From: CAVXZE01 sp963766175
GTDB lineage: Bacteria > Myxococcota_A > UBA9160 > UBA6930
Assembly: GCA_963766175.1 (NCBI GenBank)
Contig: CAVXZE010000017.1
Coordinates: forward strand, 62,001-126,000
DNA: 64,000 bases
Direction: 5' to 3'
Position 1 is the first letter of the stretch. Every line of letters starts with the position of its first letter. A model generated the notes under the pieces. It saw only the letters and a list, made by a program, of their open reading frames with translations, did not search any database and was not told the DNA's origin. The position numbers and the translations under genes were made by a program. Shown here in pieces: positions 24,604 to 32,776 of the stretch.

Positions 24604-25062
24604 TCACGGCGCGAAGCTCGACCTCGCCAGCACTCCCCAGCGCCCATTCCGCTTCGTCAGAATATAGAGCGAGTCGTAGCTTGCGAGGACTGATCCGTCA
24701 GCCTGATAGCGAGTGAACCGCGTATCGATATGCACCTTGTCAGGTCCCGAGTGGATTACCTCGCGCCTCTCCCACGCACTGTGATCCCAGCCCGGCATCG
24801 CCGCGACGAAACGCTCGAAAAGGACGGGAAGGGCGCTCGGGTCCTGGAGCACGGAGACATTGCCGCCCGCGATACGGTAATGAGGGAAATGGAGCACTCC
24901 CTCGAAAGCGGCTATGTCCTGCGCGTTGAAAGCGGTCATGTAGGCGTCGAGCACCTTCATGGCAGCGGCCTCGGCCTCCAGGTCGCGGGCCTTCGCCGGA
25001 GCAACGGCTGCCAGCACCAGAACCAAGGCTGTTGCTAGATTTCCAGCCAGTCGGACTTTCAT
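24604..25062 (-). CDS. Secreted SnoaL/NTF2-like fold protein
   Basis: 152 residues. A signal peptide (LATALVLVLAAVAPAKA) precedes a cone-shaped NTF2-like domain: AAMKVLDAYMTAFNAQDIAA, VLHFPHYRIAGGNVSVL, DTRFTRYQADGSVLASYDSL, ILTKRNGRWGVLARSSF. These proteins serve as isomerases, hydratases or ligand binders, and the catalytic residues vary too much to predict chemistry. GAGGAGGCCCAC stands before the ATG at 25060-25062. It is divergent from the CDP-alcohol transferase-like gene across 189 bases and lies upstream, on the same strand, of the nitronate monooxygenase pair. Confidence 0.8.
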   Translation of the reverse strand: MKVRLAGNLATALVLVLAAVAPAKARDLEAEAAAMKVLDAYMTAFNAQDIAAFEGVLHFPHYRIAGGNVSVLQDPSALPVLFERFVAAMPGWDHSAWERREVIHSGPDKVHIDTRFTRYQADGSVLASYDSLYILTKRNGRWGVLARSSFAP

Positions 25063-25251
25063 GTGGGCCTCCTCTGAATTCCTCGACTATGCCGGGGAGG
25101 CCGCCAAACTTCAACAATTTCGCGGAAACAACGAATACCCCCTCCCAGGAGCCGCCAGGCGACAGAGAAGAGAAATCAGTCTGTCCGAATACTGGGATGA
25201 TGACGATCCTCCGCACTCGACGTATTTTTGAGTGCTGCGAAGGGGGTGGAT

Positions 25252-26538
25252 ATGACGTTTCAGGGCGACAAGAAGTTCGGAAGGTCACTGCTCGCGGCCC
25301 CGGAAGAGCGTCTCAGACAATGGCTGCTCCCCATGGTGCCACCGTGGCTCGAAACGTATCACCTCACCGCGACGACCGTCCTCTGGAGCATCCTTGTGCT
25401 CCTGTTCAGTTTTCTCGCACGCCACAACGTTCACTGGATGTGGCTCACGTCATTGATGATCGTGATGCAGTACGTCACGGATCTCCTGGACGGCGCTGTA
25501 GGGAGGCAGCGTGACACGGGACTGATCAAGTGGGGCTTCTACATGGATCACTTTCTGGACTACATCTTTCTGTGCTCCATGCTGGTTGGCTATGGCTGGC
25601 TGTTCCCACAGCACTATGGGTTTCTTCTGCTCCTGGTCCTGATGACTTTCGGGGCGTTCATGGTGAATTCCTTCCTTTCCTTTGCCGCGACCAACCAGTT
25701 CCGGATCGCGTACCTGGGGATCGGGCCGACCGAAATCCGGATCGTATTCATCGTCGTCAACGCTTTGATCTGCTTCGTGCATCCTGAATACGTTCGCGCT
25801 GCGCTTCCCTATGTTCTCGGATTCGCGGTCTTTGGGCTGTTCGTGACTGTCGTGCGGACGCAAAAGGAGCTCTGGGACGCGGATATGAAGGAGAAAGGTC
25901 GCGAGCCAAGCCAGGAGGACGAGGAGAAGGGGCGCCGGATTACGTACGCCCTCTATGCCGCCGTGGCCGCATCGCTATTGCTGCTTGGTTACGTCGGTTG
26001 GGTTGTCTCACCGATGAAGACCAGTGCCCTGGTCAAGATGAACGACGAGGAGATTCAGAGGAGTGCGGCCAATGATCTTGCACGGCTTGACTCGATGCGT
26101 TCGGGACTCGACGAGGCGCTGCTTGCGCTTGCCACGTCGGTAGAGGATCCGGGTGATCTCACTGCCGAATGGAAGAAGCTGGCGAGGATCGTCGAAGATC
26201 TGGAGGGGATCGAGAAGACGTATGAGGCGTATCACCAGATAAGCTACGTCGATCGCCCGCAGGCACATTCGCAGGCGTTCTTCGTTCAGTACACAGCGAT
26301 CGAAACACGGTACGAGGCGCTGCAGCGGCTCAACCACTTGCTGCAGACCTTCCCATCGCTCAAGGAATCCCTGGATGTGGTCTCGTCGAAGAAGACGTCG
26401 ACGGCGATCAGGCGGAGCCTGATGGATCCGCAGCTGCACCTGCGGCTGTCCGCCGGCCGAATCTATCTCAAGCTTGTGAGGGACAGCGTCGGGATGGATA
26501 CACCTCGGGATGCAGCAGGGAAGGAGAAGGGCGGGTGA
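25252..26538 (+). CDS. CDP-alcohol phosphatidyltransferase-like membrane protein with C-terminal helical extension
   Basis: 428 residues. The CDP-alcohol motif D-x2-D-G-x2-A-R-x8-G-x3-D-x3-D is present in slightly altered form in DLLDGAVGRQRDTGL followed by IKWGFYMDHFLD: all four aspartates and both glycines are kept, with Gly in place of the usual Ala before Arg. Six or so membrane helices surround it, and a seventh starts near residue 235. About 170 residues of charged, probably helical soluble sequence follow (from TSALVKMNDEEIQRS to the end), which ordinary family members lack. It probably transfers a phospho-alcohol group from a CDP-linked donor; acceptor unknown. The ATG at 25252 follows AAGGGGGTGGAT. 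Confidence 0.8.
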   Translation: MTFQGDKKFGRSLLAAPEERLRQWLLPMVPPWLETYHLTATTVLWSILVLLFSFLARHNVHWMWLTSLMIVMQYVTDLLDGAVGRQRDTGLIKWGFYMDHFLDYIFLCSMLVGYGWLFPQHYGFLLLLVLMTFGAFMVNSFLSFAATNQFRIAYLGIGPTEIRIVFIVVNALICFVHPEYVRAALPYVLGFAVFGLFVTVVRTQKELWDADMKEKGREPSQEDEEKGRRITYALYAAVAASLLLLGYVGWVVSPMKTSALVKMNDEEIQRSAANDLARLDSMRSGLDEALLALATSVEDPGDLTAEWKKLARIVEDLEGIEKTYEAYHQISYVDRPQAHSQAFFVQYTAIETRYEALQRLNHLLQTFPSLKESLDVVSSKKTSTAIRRSLMDPQLHLRLSAGRIYLKLVRDSVGMDTPRDAAGKEKGG

Positions 26539-26640
26539 ATCGGCCAGTGGCTGAATGCCGAAATGGCGCAGGGTCCCCATCAGTGATCCTACTGGAAGGA
26601 CCGCAACCTGGGCGCGGGTCTTCCTCCCCACCGTTGTGAC

Positions 26641-26672
26641 GTCGCGCAGGAGCGACCCGCCCGGGGGCGGTT
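26641..26672 (+). terminator. Tandem hairpin similar to the one at 550-587
   Basis: GTCGC/GCGAC (26641-26645 with 26652-26656) followed directly by CCGCC/GGCGG (26657-26661 with 26666-26670) and only two T. It lies downstream of the CDP-alcohol transferase-like gene, as a terminator should, but its U-tract is weak. The two-stem order and the CCGCC/GGCGG stem match the 550-587 element. Confidence 0.5.
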
Positions 26673-26732
26673 CATCCTCTGCGTCGGCAGCGGGATCCTT
26701 GGTATTATCGGCGACTGGAAGAGGAGACGGCC

Positions 26733-27518
26733 GTGCTACGAATTACCTTTCTTCTTCGGAGGAGGTCCGACCTCACCCGGGACGAGTTCCAGGAGTACTG
26801 GCGACGCACTCACGGACCCCTGGTCGCAAGCTTTGGAACGGCGCTATGCGCTCGACGCTACGTCCAGGTTCACACCATCGACGATCCGGCGAATGAGGCG
26901 ATGGCCGCGGCGCGCGGGGGGATGGAGGACCCCTACGACGGTGTGGCGGAGCTCTGGTGGGACAACGAGGAGGCATTCGCCGGTGCCATCAGCTCGAGCG
27001 AGGGCCAGGAGGCGGGCGCCGCTCTCCTCGCGGATGAGGCCAGGTTCATCGACCTCCCGAATTCACCCATCTGGCTCAGTCACGAGTATCCGCAGGTGAA
27101 CCCAGCGCCCGAGAACCTGCTGGCGCGTCCGCGAAGCTCCCTGGTGAAGCTCTACTACCCACTGCGCCGCAGGGCCGAGCTCAGCGAGGAGGACGCTCAG
27201 CTGTACTGGCGGACGAATCACGGTCCTCTGATCCGTTCGCAGGCAACGGCATCGGGCATCCTGCGATACGTTCAGGTGCACCGCTTTCCCCATCCGGCCG
27301 AGCAGGCAATGCGCGAGGGCCGGAGCGTGAAGGTCGAGGCTTACATGGGGCATGCCGAGCTCTGGTTCGATCGGCGCAACCTCGGGGGCGACCACTCGGA
27401 GGCACGGGCCGCGGGTGCGCGGGCCGTCGCAGATGAGAGCAGGTTCATCGACTTCTCCAGGTCCTGCATCTGGCTCGCCAAGGAGCATGTCTTCATCGAT
27501 CACACCCAGGGTGACTGA
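26733..27518 (+). CDS. Tandem EthD-domain protein
   Basis: 261 residues made of two EthD-like ferredoxin-fold repeats. The first spans about 1-115 (MLRITFLLRRRSDLTRDEFQ, YWRRTHGPLVASFG, RYVQVHTID, ARFIDLPNSPIWLSHE). The second spans about 130-255 (SLVKLYYPLRRRAELSEEDA, YWRTNHGPLIRSQ, RYVQVHRFP, SRFIDFSRSCIWLAKEH). EthD proteins are needed for some cytochrome P450 systems or act as small cofactor-free enzymes; both repeats keep the YWRxxHGP core. The duplication makes one chain equivalent to the usual dimer. The start is a GTG at 26733 behind GAGGAGACGGCC. No P450 is nearby. Confidence 0.85.
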   Translation: MLRITFLLRRRSDLTRDEFQEYWRRTHGPLVASFGTALCARRYVQVHTIDDPANEAMAAARGGMEDPYDGVAELWWDNEEAFAGAISSSEGQEAGAALLADEARFIDLPNSPIWLSHEYPQVNPAPENLLARPRSSLVKLYYPLRRRAELSEEDAQLYWRTNHGPLIRSQATASGILRYVQVHRFPHPAEQAMREGRSVKVEAYMGHAELWFDRRNLGGDHSEARAAGARAVADESRFIDFSRSCIWLAKEHVFIDHTQGD

Positions 27519-27834
27519 AGCGGTTCGCCAGTGCGCGCTGGTATCCGCAACTCGCCCCGCCGCAAGGGCCGATTCCGGCTCGACTCAAAGCGCGGTATCA
27601 GAGTGCCCACGGAACCGGGTCATGCTCATGAACGACCCCTAAGTGCCCACGACAGCGGGGGGAATGCCTATCCCACGGAGCAAGGATGAATGGTGTGGAA
27701 GCGACGAATAATTGGACCGTTGCACCACTTTCTGAGAATATAGGTTGGCTGGGAAGCGTGCATGATAACTTCCCATTTCGCAGAGATCACTTCCGGGAAG
27801 TTGAAGACGCATAGGTCTGAGAAAGGGGAGCGAA
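27519..27834. other. 316-base intergenic leader region of the alkaline phosphatase gene
   Basis: Holds two direct GTGCCCAC octamers (near 27603 and 27643), a weak promoter-like TTGGAC-N18-GAATAT pair around 27712-27741, and the competing hairpins at 27751-27802. I see no Pho box. No other gene recognised. Confidence 0.45.
27751..27802 (+). promoter_or_regulatory. Mutually exclusive hairpins in the alkaline phosphatase leader
   Basis: GGGAAG (27751-27756) can pair with CTTCCC (27769-27774), and the same CTTCCC inside AACTTCCC (27767-27774) can instead pair with GGGAAGTT (27795-27802, 8 bp perfect). The two stems cannot coexist, the layout of an RNA switch or attenuator. The second stem ends 32 bases before the ATG and does not cover the GGGGAG ribosome-binding site. 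The ligand or mechanism is unknown. Confidence 0.4.
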
Positions 27835-29232
27835 ATGAGGACACGGAGTAACCGCACGATCTGGGCAGTGACCTGCTTGGTCGCTGCAATCCTGCTGACC
27901 ATGGCCGTGCACCCGGCTCGCGTCTTTGCAGCACGCGCCAGAAACACCCCAAAGCCCGTTGCCAAGAACGTCATTGTCATGATCGCCGACGGTTGGGACT
28001 ACAACCACATCGAAGCCAGCAGCTACTATCGATACGGCCTGGCCGCGCAACAGGTCTACAACGGCTTTCCGGTGCACTACGCGATGACCACCTGGATGGC
28101 TTGGTTGGCGGGGGGGTGTGTGGGTCTGGGCTATGACCCGGTCGCCGCCTGGAGTGATTTCGACTATGTGAAGTATTGCTGGACTGATTCGGCAGCGGCG
28201 GCCACCGCGATGTCCACTGGCGTCAAGACATTCATTGGCGCCATCGGCATTGATGTGTCCTCTCAGCCTTTGCCAAACGTCGTTGAACTCGCTGAGCTGC
28301 TGGGCAAAGCGACTGGCGTGGTGACCAGCGTCGAGTGGTCGCACGCCACCCCGGCCGGATTCGTGGCTCACAATTTCAGCCGCAACAACTTTGCGGCAAT
28401 CGGACAGGAAATGGTCCATGACAGCGCCGTCGACGTGATCATGGGAGCTGGCCACCCCTGGTTCGACAAGGACGGTCAAGCCACAGCTACCCCAAACACC
28501 TTCAATTACGTTGGTGGCGAAACGACCTGGGATGAACTGGTCGCCGGCACTGCCGGAGGTGACGCCGATGGCGACGGTGTGGCAGATCCCTGGGTGCTCG
28601 TCGAGAGTCGGGGGGAGTTCCAGGCCCTGATGAGCGGCCCTACGCCCAAGCGTGTCCTTGGAACGGCGCAAGTGTACCAGACACTCCAGCAGGAACGCAG
28701 CGGAGATGCGAACGCAGGTCCCTACGTGGTTCCCCTGATCGAGACCGTACCCACACTGGAAGAGACGGCGAGGGCAGCTCTCAATATTCTCGACGACGAC
28801 CCGGATGGTCTCTTCCTCATGATCGAAGGGGGCGCGGTTGACTGGGCCAGCCACGCCAACCAATCAGGGCGCATGATCGAGGAGCAGATCGGCTTCGACG
28901 ACGCCGTGCAGGCTGTGGTCGAGTGGGTCGAGACCAACAGCAACTGGGGAGAGACCCTGCTCATCGTCACCGGTGACCACGAGACCGGCTACCTCACGGG
29001 CCCTGGCTCGGACCCCGGTTGGACGCCCATCGCGAACAACGGCTCCGGCAATTTGCCGGGCATGGAGTGGCATACCGGCGAGCACACCAACCGCCTCGTC
29101 CCCCTCTTTGCCAATGGCGACGCCGCCACGATGTTCTCCCACTACGCCGACGGAGATGACCCGGTTTACGGACCCTATGTGGACAACACGGATCTGATCA
29201 AGGTGATCGCCTGGGCGATGGCCTCGTACTAA
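27835..29232 (+). CDS. Exported alkaline phosphatase (PhoA family)
   Basis: 465 residues. A signal peptide (IWAVTCLVAAILLTMAV, cleavage near VFA-ARA) leads to a metal-dependent phosphatase. Landmarks: NVIVMIADGWD (metal Asp), CWTDSAAAATAMSTG with nucleophile S119, WSHATPAGFVAH, FLMIEGGAVDWASHAN, TGDHETGYL and HTGEHTNRLVPLF, together supplying the two Zn sites and the Mg site. A short acidic GGDADGDGVADPW loop looks like an extra calcium site. It releases phosphate from monoesters in the periplasm. AAAGGGGAGCGAA precedes the ATG. The structured leader suggests RNA-level control. Confidence 0.93.
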   Translation: MRTRSNRTIWAVTCLVAAILLTMAVHPARVFAARARNTPKPVAKNVIVMIADGWDYNHIEASSYYRYGLAAQQVYNGFPVHYAMTTWMAWLAGGCVGLGYDPVAAWSDFDYVKYCWTDSAAAATAMSTGVKTFIGAIGIDVSSQPLPNVVELAELLGKATGVVTSVEWSHATPAGFVAHNFSRNNFAAIGQEMVHDSAVDVIMGAGHPWFDKDGQATATPNTFNYVGGETTWDELVAGTAGGDADGDGVADPWVLVESRGEFQALMSGPTPKRVLGTAQVYQTLQQERSGDANAGPYVVPLIETVPTLEETARAALNILDDDPDGLFLMIEGGAVDWASHANQSGRMIEEQIGFDDAVQAVVEWVETNSNWGETLLIVTGDHETGYLTGPGSDPGWTPIANNGSGNLPGMEWHTGEHTNRLVPLFANGDAATMFSHYADGDDPVYGPYVDNTDLIKVIAWAMASY

Positions 29233-29725
29233 CACCCGGAAGTGTGCTGCATCTCCACGGGGAACCCTCGCAGATGCCGCGATCTGTGAGAGAGCGGAGA
29301 GACGAAAGAACGTGTCGCGGTCAAGCCCGGTGGCCGCGCCGGAGGGAGAGCCAGGGTCGGGTCGCGCTCCGACGCGTCTGAGTCATCCGCGCAGCTCGGG
29401 TCGGCGGACTCTCCCCGGGGGACCGCCGTTCCAGTCGACAGTTCCGTCGCCGTCGTTGTCGACGCCGTCGTCGCAGAGCGGGCCGAATAGCTCTCTCCAC
29501 TCCCACTCGAGTCGCGGGGTTCGGTCACTTGAACCCAGCCTCCCGTCGGCCCACAGGGGCATCACCCGACGGGGAGGTCAGAGCGTGGCGGGCTGCCACC
29601 ATGCCGTCGAATTCGTCCTCGATCCCGGGCGACTGGCAGACGGCGATCACCAGGTACCATGCGCTTCGGATTCGCGGCTTCATCAGCTCTCTCCCAGCAT
29701 CCACCCTCGACCCCTGGGCTCGAGA
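29233..29725. other. 493-base region with remnants only
   Basis: Between the alkaline phosphatase and the TerB-like gene. The minus strand holds remnants of a secreted protein (see 29310-29682). The rest shows nothing supported. Confidence 0.45.
29310..29682 (-). pseudogene. Frameshifted remnant of a secreted protein with DxDxDG calcium motif
   Basis: The minus strand starts with a 52-codon frame behind GGGAGAGAGCTG (ATG near 29680: MKPRIRSAWYLVIAVCQSPG). It then reads PLCDDGVDNDGDGTVDWNGG in one frame and GESADPSCADDSDASERDP in the next. The pattern CDDGxDNDGDGxxD followed by DPxCxxxxDxSE is familiar from secreted proteins of Myxococcota-type bacteria. A one-base change in the CCCCCGGGG run would restore a single frame across the last two parts, and a stop separates the first. 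I read this as a decayed gene; the N-terminal frame could be an independent small gene. Confidence 0.5.
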
Positions 29726-30229
29726 TCAGTCCTCAGTGGACTGGACCGGCTTCGCTCCGCCGGGGAGACCGGACGCCTCAGCCGAGCCCGTTCCCCAGAT
29801 GCGACCCAGCGACTCTTCCACCGGCAAGTCCAGCGCAGAGGCGATATCGGCTAGTGCTCGCGCCTCGGGCTCCGAGAGATCACCGTCTGCTCTTGCGACG
29901 ACCGCACCCACGTACAGTATCAGGAGTCCCTGCTCTTCGTCTCCCCGGAAGGCCGACACGGAATCGATCGCATCTCGCCGACCATCGCCAGATTCCGCCA
30001 TGATGCGCTCTACGTAGCGACGGTGAAGCTCGATTCCAGCACGGGGGTCGAAGATGCGGAGCCGCTCCATCCGTTCGAGCAGCCGGTCGAGAGCGAACTG
30101 TTCCGACAGTCTTACGTCTTCGTCCGCGGTCGAAACCAGGGCAGCGGCCGCCATTGCCGCATCGAGGAAACGCCGGCCGCGGATCCGCTGGACCTTGGTG
30201 GACCAGCGCTGCAGAATCGAAGCGCGCAC
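29726..30229 (-). CDS. TerB-like protein
   Basis: 167 residues, all-helical. It resembles the TerB/DjlA N-terminal domain: FLDAAMAAAALVSTADEDVR, SEQFALDRLLERMERL, then GLLILYVGAVVARADGDLSE, ALADIASALDL. The paired acidic ADED and ADGDLS turns fit the metal-binding sites of this fold. The function in tellurite resistance or envelope stress is not established for isolated members, and no other ter genes are present. The start is the GTG at 30227-30229, preceded by AGGAGGTGAGATCTC, a very strong site. It is divergent from the MBL hydrolase gene. Confidence 0.8.
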   Translation of the reverse strand: MRASILQRWSTKVQRIRGRRFLDAAMAAAALVSTADEDVRLSEQFALDRLLERMERLRIFDPRAGIELHRRYVERIMAESGDGRRDAIDSVSAFRGDEEQGLLILYVGAVVARADGDLSEPEARALADIASALDLPVEESLGRIWGTGSAEASGLPGGAKPVQSTED

Positions 30230-30398
30230 GAGATCTCACCTCCTGGTTTCGAGCGGCTGGCCGCTCATCGGCAACACGTGGGAAGCCCGACGATATCATA
30301 GGCGCTCCTCCCCGGGAAAATCCGGAAGGCAGCGCGAATCGTGTAAGCTCTTCCGGGAGAGAGTCCCGGTGGCTGCGGCAGAACGGATGTGAGGGAAG

Positions 30399-31073
30399 AT
30401 GCGTCTGGTAGGAGATCTCTTCGCCTATGTGTGGTCGGGGAGGGACAACAACTGCAATCGCTACGTGTTGGCCGGGGTGCTGAAGGACGACCGGCACGTG
30501 GTGATCGACCCGGGTCACGTGACGACGCCCGCGCTGGGGGAAGCAGGTCTCCAAAGTCTGCGCGACGAGATGGAGGGAGATGGCATCGATCCCGAAGCCA
30601 TCGGGCTGGTGCTGCTCACTCACTGCCATCCGGATCACAGCGAGGCGGCCGAAGTGATTCGTGAGGAGACCGGTGCGCTGGTCGCCATTCACGAGGCCGA
30701 GGCCGGCATCTATTCGCAGCTTGGGGGGACGGTGGACCTGCTCCTCGGAGAGGGAAATCTCGACCTCGGAACGGAATCGCCAGTGCAGTTGACGGTGTTT
30801 CACTCGCCTGGCCATTCCCCCGGGCACACCACCATCTACTGGCCGCGGGAGAAAGTGCTGATCGCGGGTGACCTGATCTTCTACCGGAGTACGGGGCGGG
30901 TCGATCTCCCCGGGGGCAACCCCGAGGCGCTGAAAAACAGCATCACGCGATTGTCGCAGCTCGAGATCGAGTTCGTCCTCTGTGGCCATCCCTATGGCCA
31001 CTCGGGGATCATCGAAGGCGGAGAGGAGGTTCGGAGAAATTTCGACTTCCTCCGAACCCATCTTCTCTTCTAG
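30399..31073 (+). CDS. MBL-fold metallo-hydrolase (glyoxalase II-like)
   Basis: 224 residues with a full metallo-beta-lactamase metal set: LTHCHPDHSEAAEV (HxHxDH), FHSPGHSPGHTTIYW, LIAGDLIFYRSTGRVD and CGHPYGHSG. The core matches the glyoxalase II/flavodiiron lactamase-type branch. No signal peptide, so cytoplasmic. It is followed after 9 bases by a hypothetical gene on the same strand and the two are probably one operon. Substrate unknown; thioester hydrolysis is a reasonable guess. Confidence 0.88.
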   Translation: MRLVGDLFAYVWSGRDNNCNRYVLAGVLKDDRHVVIDPGHVTTPALGEAGLQSLRDEMEGDGIDPEAIGLVLLTHCHPDHSEAAEVIREETGALVAIHEAEAGIYSQLGGTVDLLLGEGNLDLGTESPVQLTVFHSPGHSPGHTTIYWPREKVLIAGDLIFYRSTGRVDLPGGNPEALKNSITRLSQLEIEFVLCGHPYGHSGIIEGGEEVRRNFDFLRTHLLF

Positions 31074-31082
31074 GAGCAGGCC

Positions 31083-31670
31083 ATGTCCGGCAAGATCAAG
31101 AGCACGATCGAGCTCGCCATGGAGAAAGCTGCCAAGCTGCCCAGATTGACGGAAGAGGAGCTCCGGCAGCAGCAGGAAAAGGAATACGGGCCTCGGGGGC
31201 GAGCCATCGGCGGGAGGTTTCTGGCCGGAGATCTCGCGGCGGAGGAGCTGGATGCCGAGCTATCCAGGTACCAGGGCGGACAGGGTGAAATCGTCCGCGG
31301 AGCATTTCTGGCGTCGATGTGCCAGGCAATCGACATCGGAGCGACAGAAGCCACGGCCAGGGGGTTCGAGGGAATCAAGACCCTGGTCCGCGATGATCGC
31401 CTGGAGGAAACATCCAGCCGCTTGAGCGGAATTCTCCGAGACTACGAGGAGCAGAAGCAGCGGGAATTCGCGAAGACGGAACAGGCCGAAGCGGTCACCC
31501 TGCGCGAGCTGGGTATATCCGGCTCTGCGATCCGCATCAACATGGAGCAGAGCGAAGGGTGGCGAGAGAAGCGGAGCGAATTGCTGGCGGAATTTCGCCC
31601 GAAGCTGGATGAGCTCAAACGAGAGCTGAGCGATCACCTGCGTCGGGTGCTCTCCGGCGACCAAGGCTAG
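31083..31670 (+). CDS. Uncharacterised alpha-helical protein
   Basis: 195 residues, highly charged, predicted almost wholly helical with coiled-coil stretches (LTEEELRQQQEKEYGPRGRA, and the C-terminal KLDELKRELSDHLRRVL). The opening IKSTIELAMEKAAKLPRLTE recalls a small family of unknown function found in sulfate-reducer-like and related bacteria, but I cannot name it with confidence. It has no membrane segments. It lies 9 bases after the MBL-fold hydrolase gene. Its TAG stop lies in CTAG (31667-31670), which also serves as the stop of the opposing lipoprotein gene. Confidence 0.7.
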   Translation: MSGKIKSTIELAMEKAAKLPRLTEEELRQQQEKEYGPRGRAIGGRFLAGDLAAEELDAELSRYQGGQGEIVRGAFLASMCQAIDIGATEATARGFEGIKTLVRDDRLEETSSRLSGILRDYEEQKQREFAKTEQAEAVTLRELGISGSAIRINMEQSEGWREKRSELLAEFRPKLDELKRELSDHLRRVLSGDQG

Positions 31671-31993
31671 CGAGCCGGCGCGGAGCCCGGAGGCAGCGAA
31701 TCGCCCGGGTGGATCGCACACTGCAGCTCTCCACTCGGGAGCCGTTGGCAGCGCGGGTCTTCCGAGGGATAGGCCGGCTGGATCTCCAGGTCGCGGCGCA
31801 CCAGCGGGCAGACCATCATGTCGCCGCTCACCCAGCAGCCCTTGCCCACCTGAGGCGCCGTGGCCTTGAAGTCACATGCGCACTTGCAGGGCGGCGCCTG
31901 CACGTTGACGACCGGGGGCGCCTGCTGGCAGGCGAGGGTGGCAGCCACCAGGATCAGAATCGCCGACGCGACGAGCGGTGCGCGGTCTTGCAT
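31667..31993 (-). CDS. Small cysteine-containing lipoprotein
   Basis: 108 residues. The signal peptide ends in a lipobox-like LVAATLA-C22, so the mature protein is probably lipid-anchored. The rest has a CKCACDF cluster, KGCWVSGDMMVCPLV, PRCQRL and LQCAIH, giving about seven further cysteines in under 90 residues, suggestive of disulfide bonds or metal binding. No family recognised. It is convergent with the preceding gene and shares a CTAG stop with it. Confidence 0.7.
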   Translation of the reverse strand: MQDRAPLVASAILILVAATLACQQAPPVVNVQAPPCKCACDFKATAPQVGKGCWVSGDMMVCPLVRRDLEIQPAYPSEDPRCQRLPSGELQCAIHPGDSLPPGSAPAR

Positions 31994-32089
31994 CGAAGGT
32001 CCCTCCCCCCGCGGCCGGGGAGCGATGCCGCGGGTGCGGCGCTCAGGATAGCGGCACCGCGTCGCTCGCGGTGCCCTCGCGACGCGACC

Positions 32090-32110
32090 CGGTGAGAAAA
32101 GCGGGCGAGC
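32090..32110 (-). repeat. Stop-associated repeat, copy 1 (diverged)
   Basis: Minus strand reads TCGCCCGCTTTTCTCACCG, 16 bases after the stop codon of the lipoprotein gene at 32126. It is a diverged member of the repeat family seen at 50949-50968, 60554-60571, 62421-62440 and 63023-63042. Confidence 0.45.
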
Positions 32111-32125
32111 AGCGGGCGGGGGAGG

Positions 32126-32572
32126 TCAGCTCCCGGCTGGTCCGAGCAGTGTGTCGAAGTCGGGCGTCACGTACCAGTTCTGGGTGGGGACCTGGCGCCG
32201 CCACCGCTGGACGCTGCGAATCTCGCGCTCGAACGGCGAGGAGAGCCAGTAGCCGCGGTAGAGCACCACCGCTGTCGCCTCCGTCCGCGCCGGATTGATG
32301 TCGATCGACTCGGTCGAGTAGTCGCTGAAGCGGAGCTCGCGGAAGCGGTTCATCGCCTCCTGGAAGCGCGGCTGGAGCTCCGGCTCCACGAAGGGCTTCG
32401 CTTCCTCGAACAGCCCGAAGCGGATGTTCGAGGTGTAGAGGTGCTGGGCCTCCTTGAAGGTGCCCGCCTTGTCGAGCGGATAGGTCGCCACGGCGGCGCC
32501 CTGCAACAGCACGGCTCCGCATCCTCCCAGGAGGCACCCGGACAGGGCGAGGAACGAGACCAGGAATCGCAT
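32126..32572 (-). CDS. Predicted lipoprotein of unknown function
   Basis: 148 residues. The signal peptide MRFLVSFLALSGCLLGGC ends in a lipobox LLGG-C18. The mature part begins GAVLLQGAAVATYPLDKAG and contains a TFKEAQHLYTSNIRFGLFEEA helix and an ordered beta part (SIDINPARTEATAVVLYRGYW). No family recognised, though the layout resembles outer-membrane assembly accessory lipoproteins. GGAGGGATCTACCG precedes the ATG at 32570-32572. It is divergent from the UroD-like gene. Confidence 0.75.
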   Translation of the reverse strand: MRFLVSFLALSGCLLGGCGAVLLQGAAVATYPLDKAGTFKEAQHLYTSNIRFGLFEEAKPFVEPELQPRFQEAMNRFRELRFSDYSTESIDINPARTEATAVVLYRGYWLSSPFEREIRSVQRWRRQVPTQNWYVTPDFDTLLGPAGS

Positions 32573-32776
32573 CGGTAGATCCCTCCATGGGACGGCAAGA
32601 GTGGCAGCTATCCCCTTGAACTGGGTAGATCTTCTCCGCATCGGCAGATTCTCCAGGAGGCTTGAGGGATGGGGCGATGGGCGGGGCTTGTCTCCCCGGG
32701 GGTGGGAGTGCCAAGATGTCGGCCGGCGCGCCCGGTGAGGGGTCGGCGTCTGACTCCGATCCGAGGGGATGGCACC

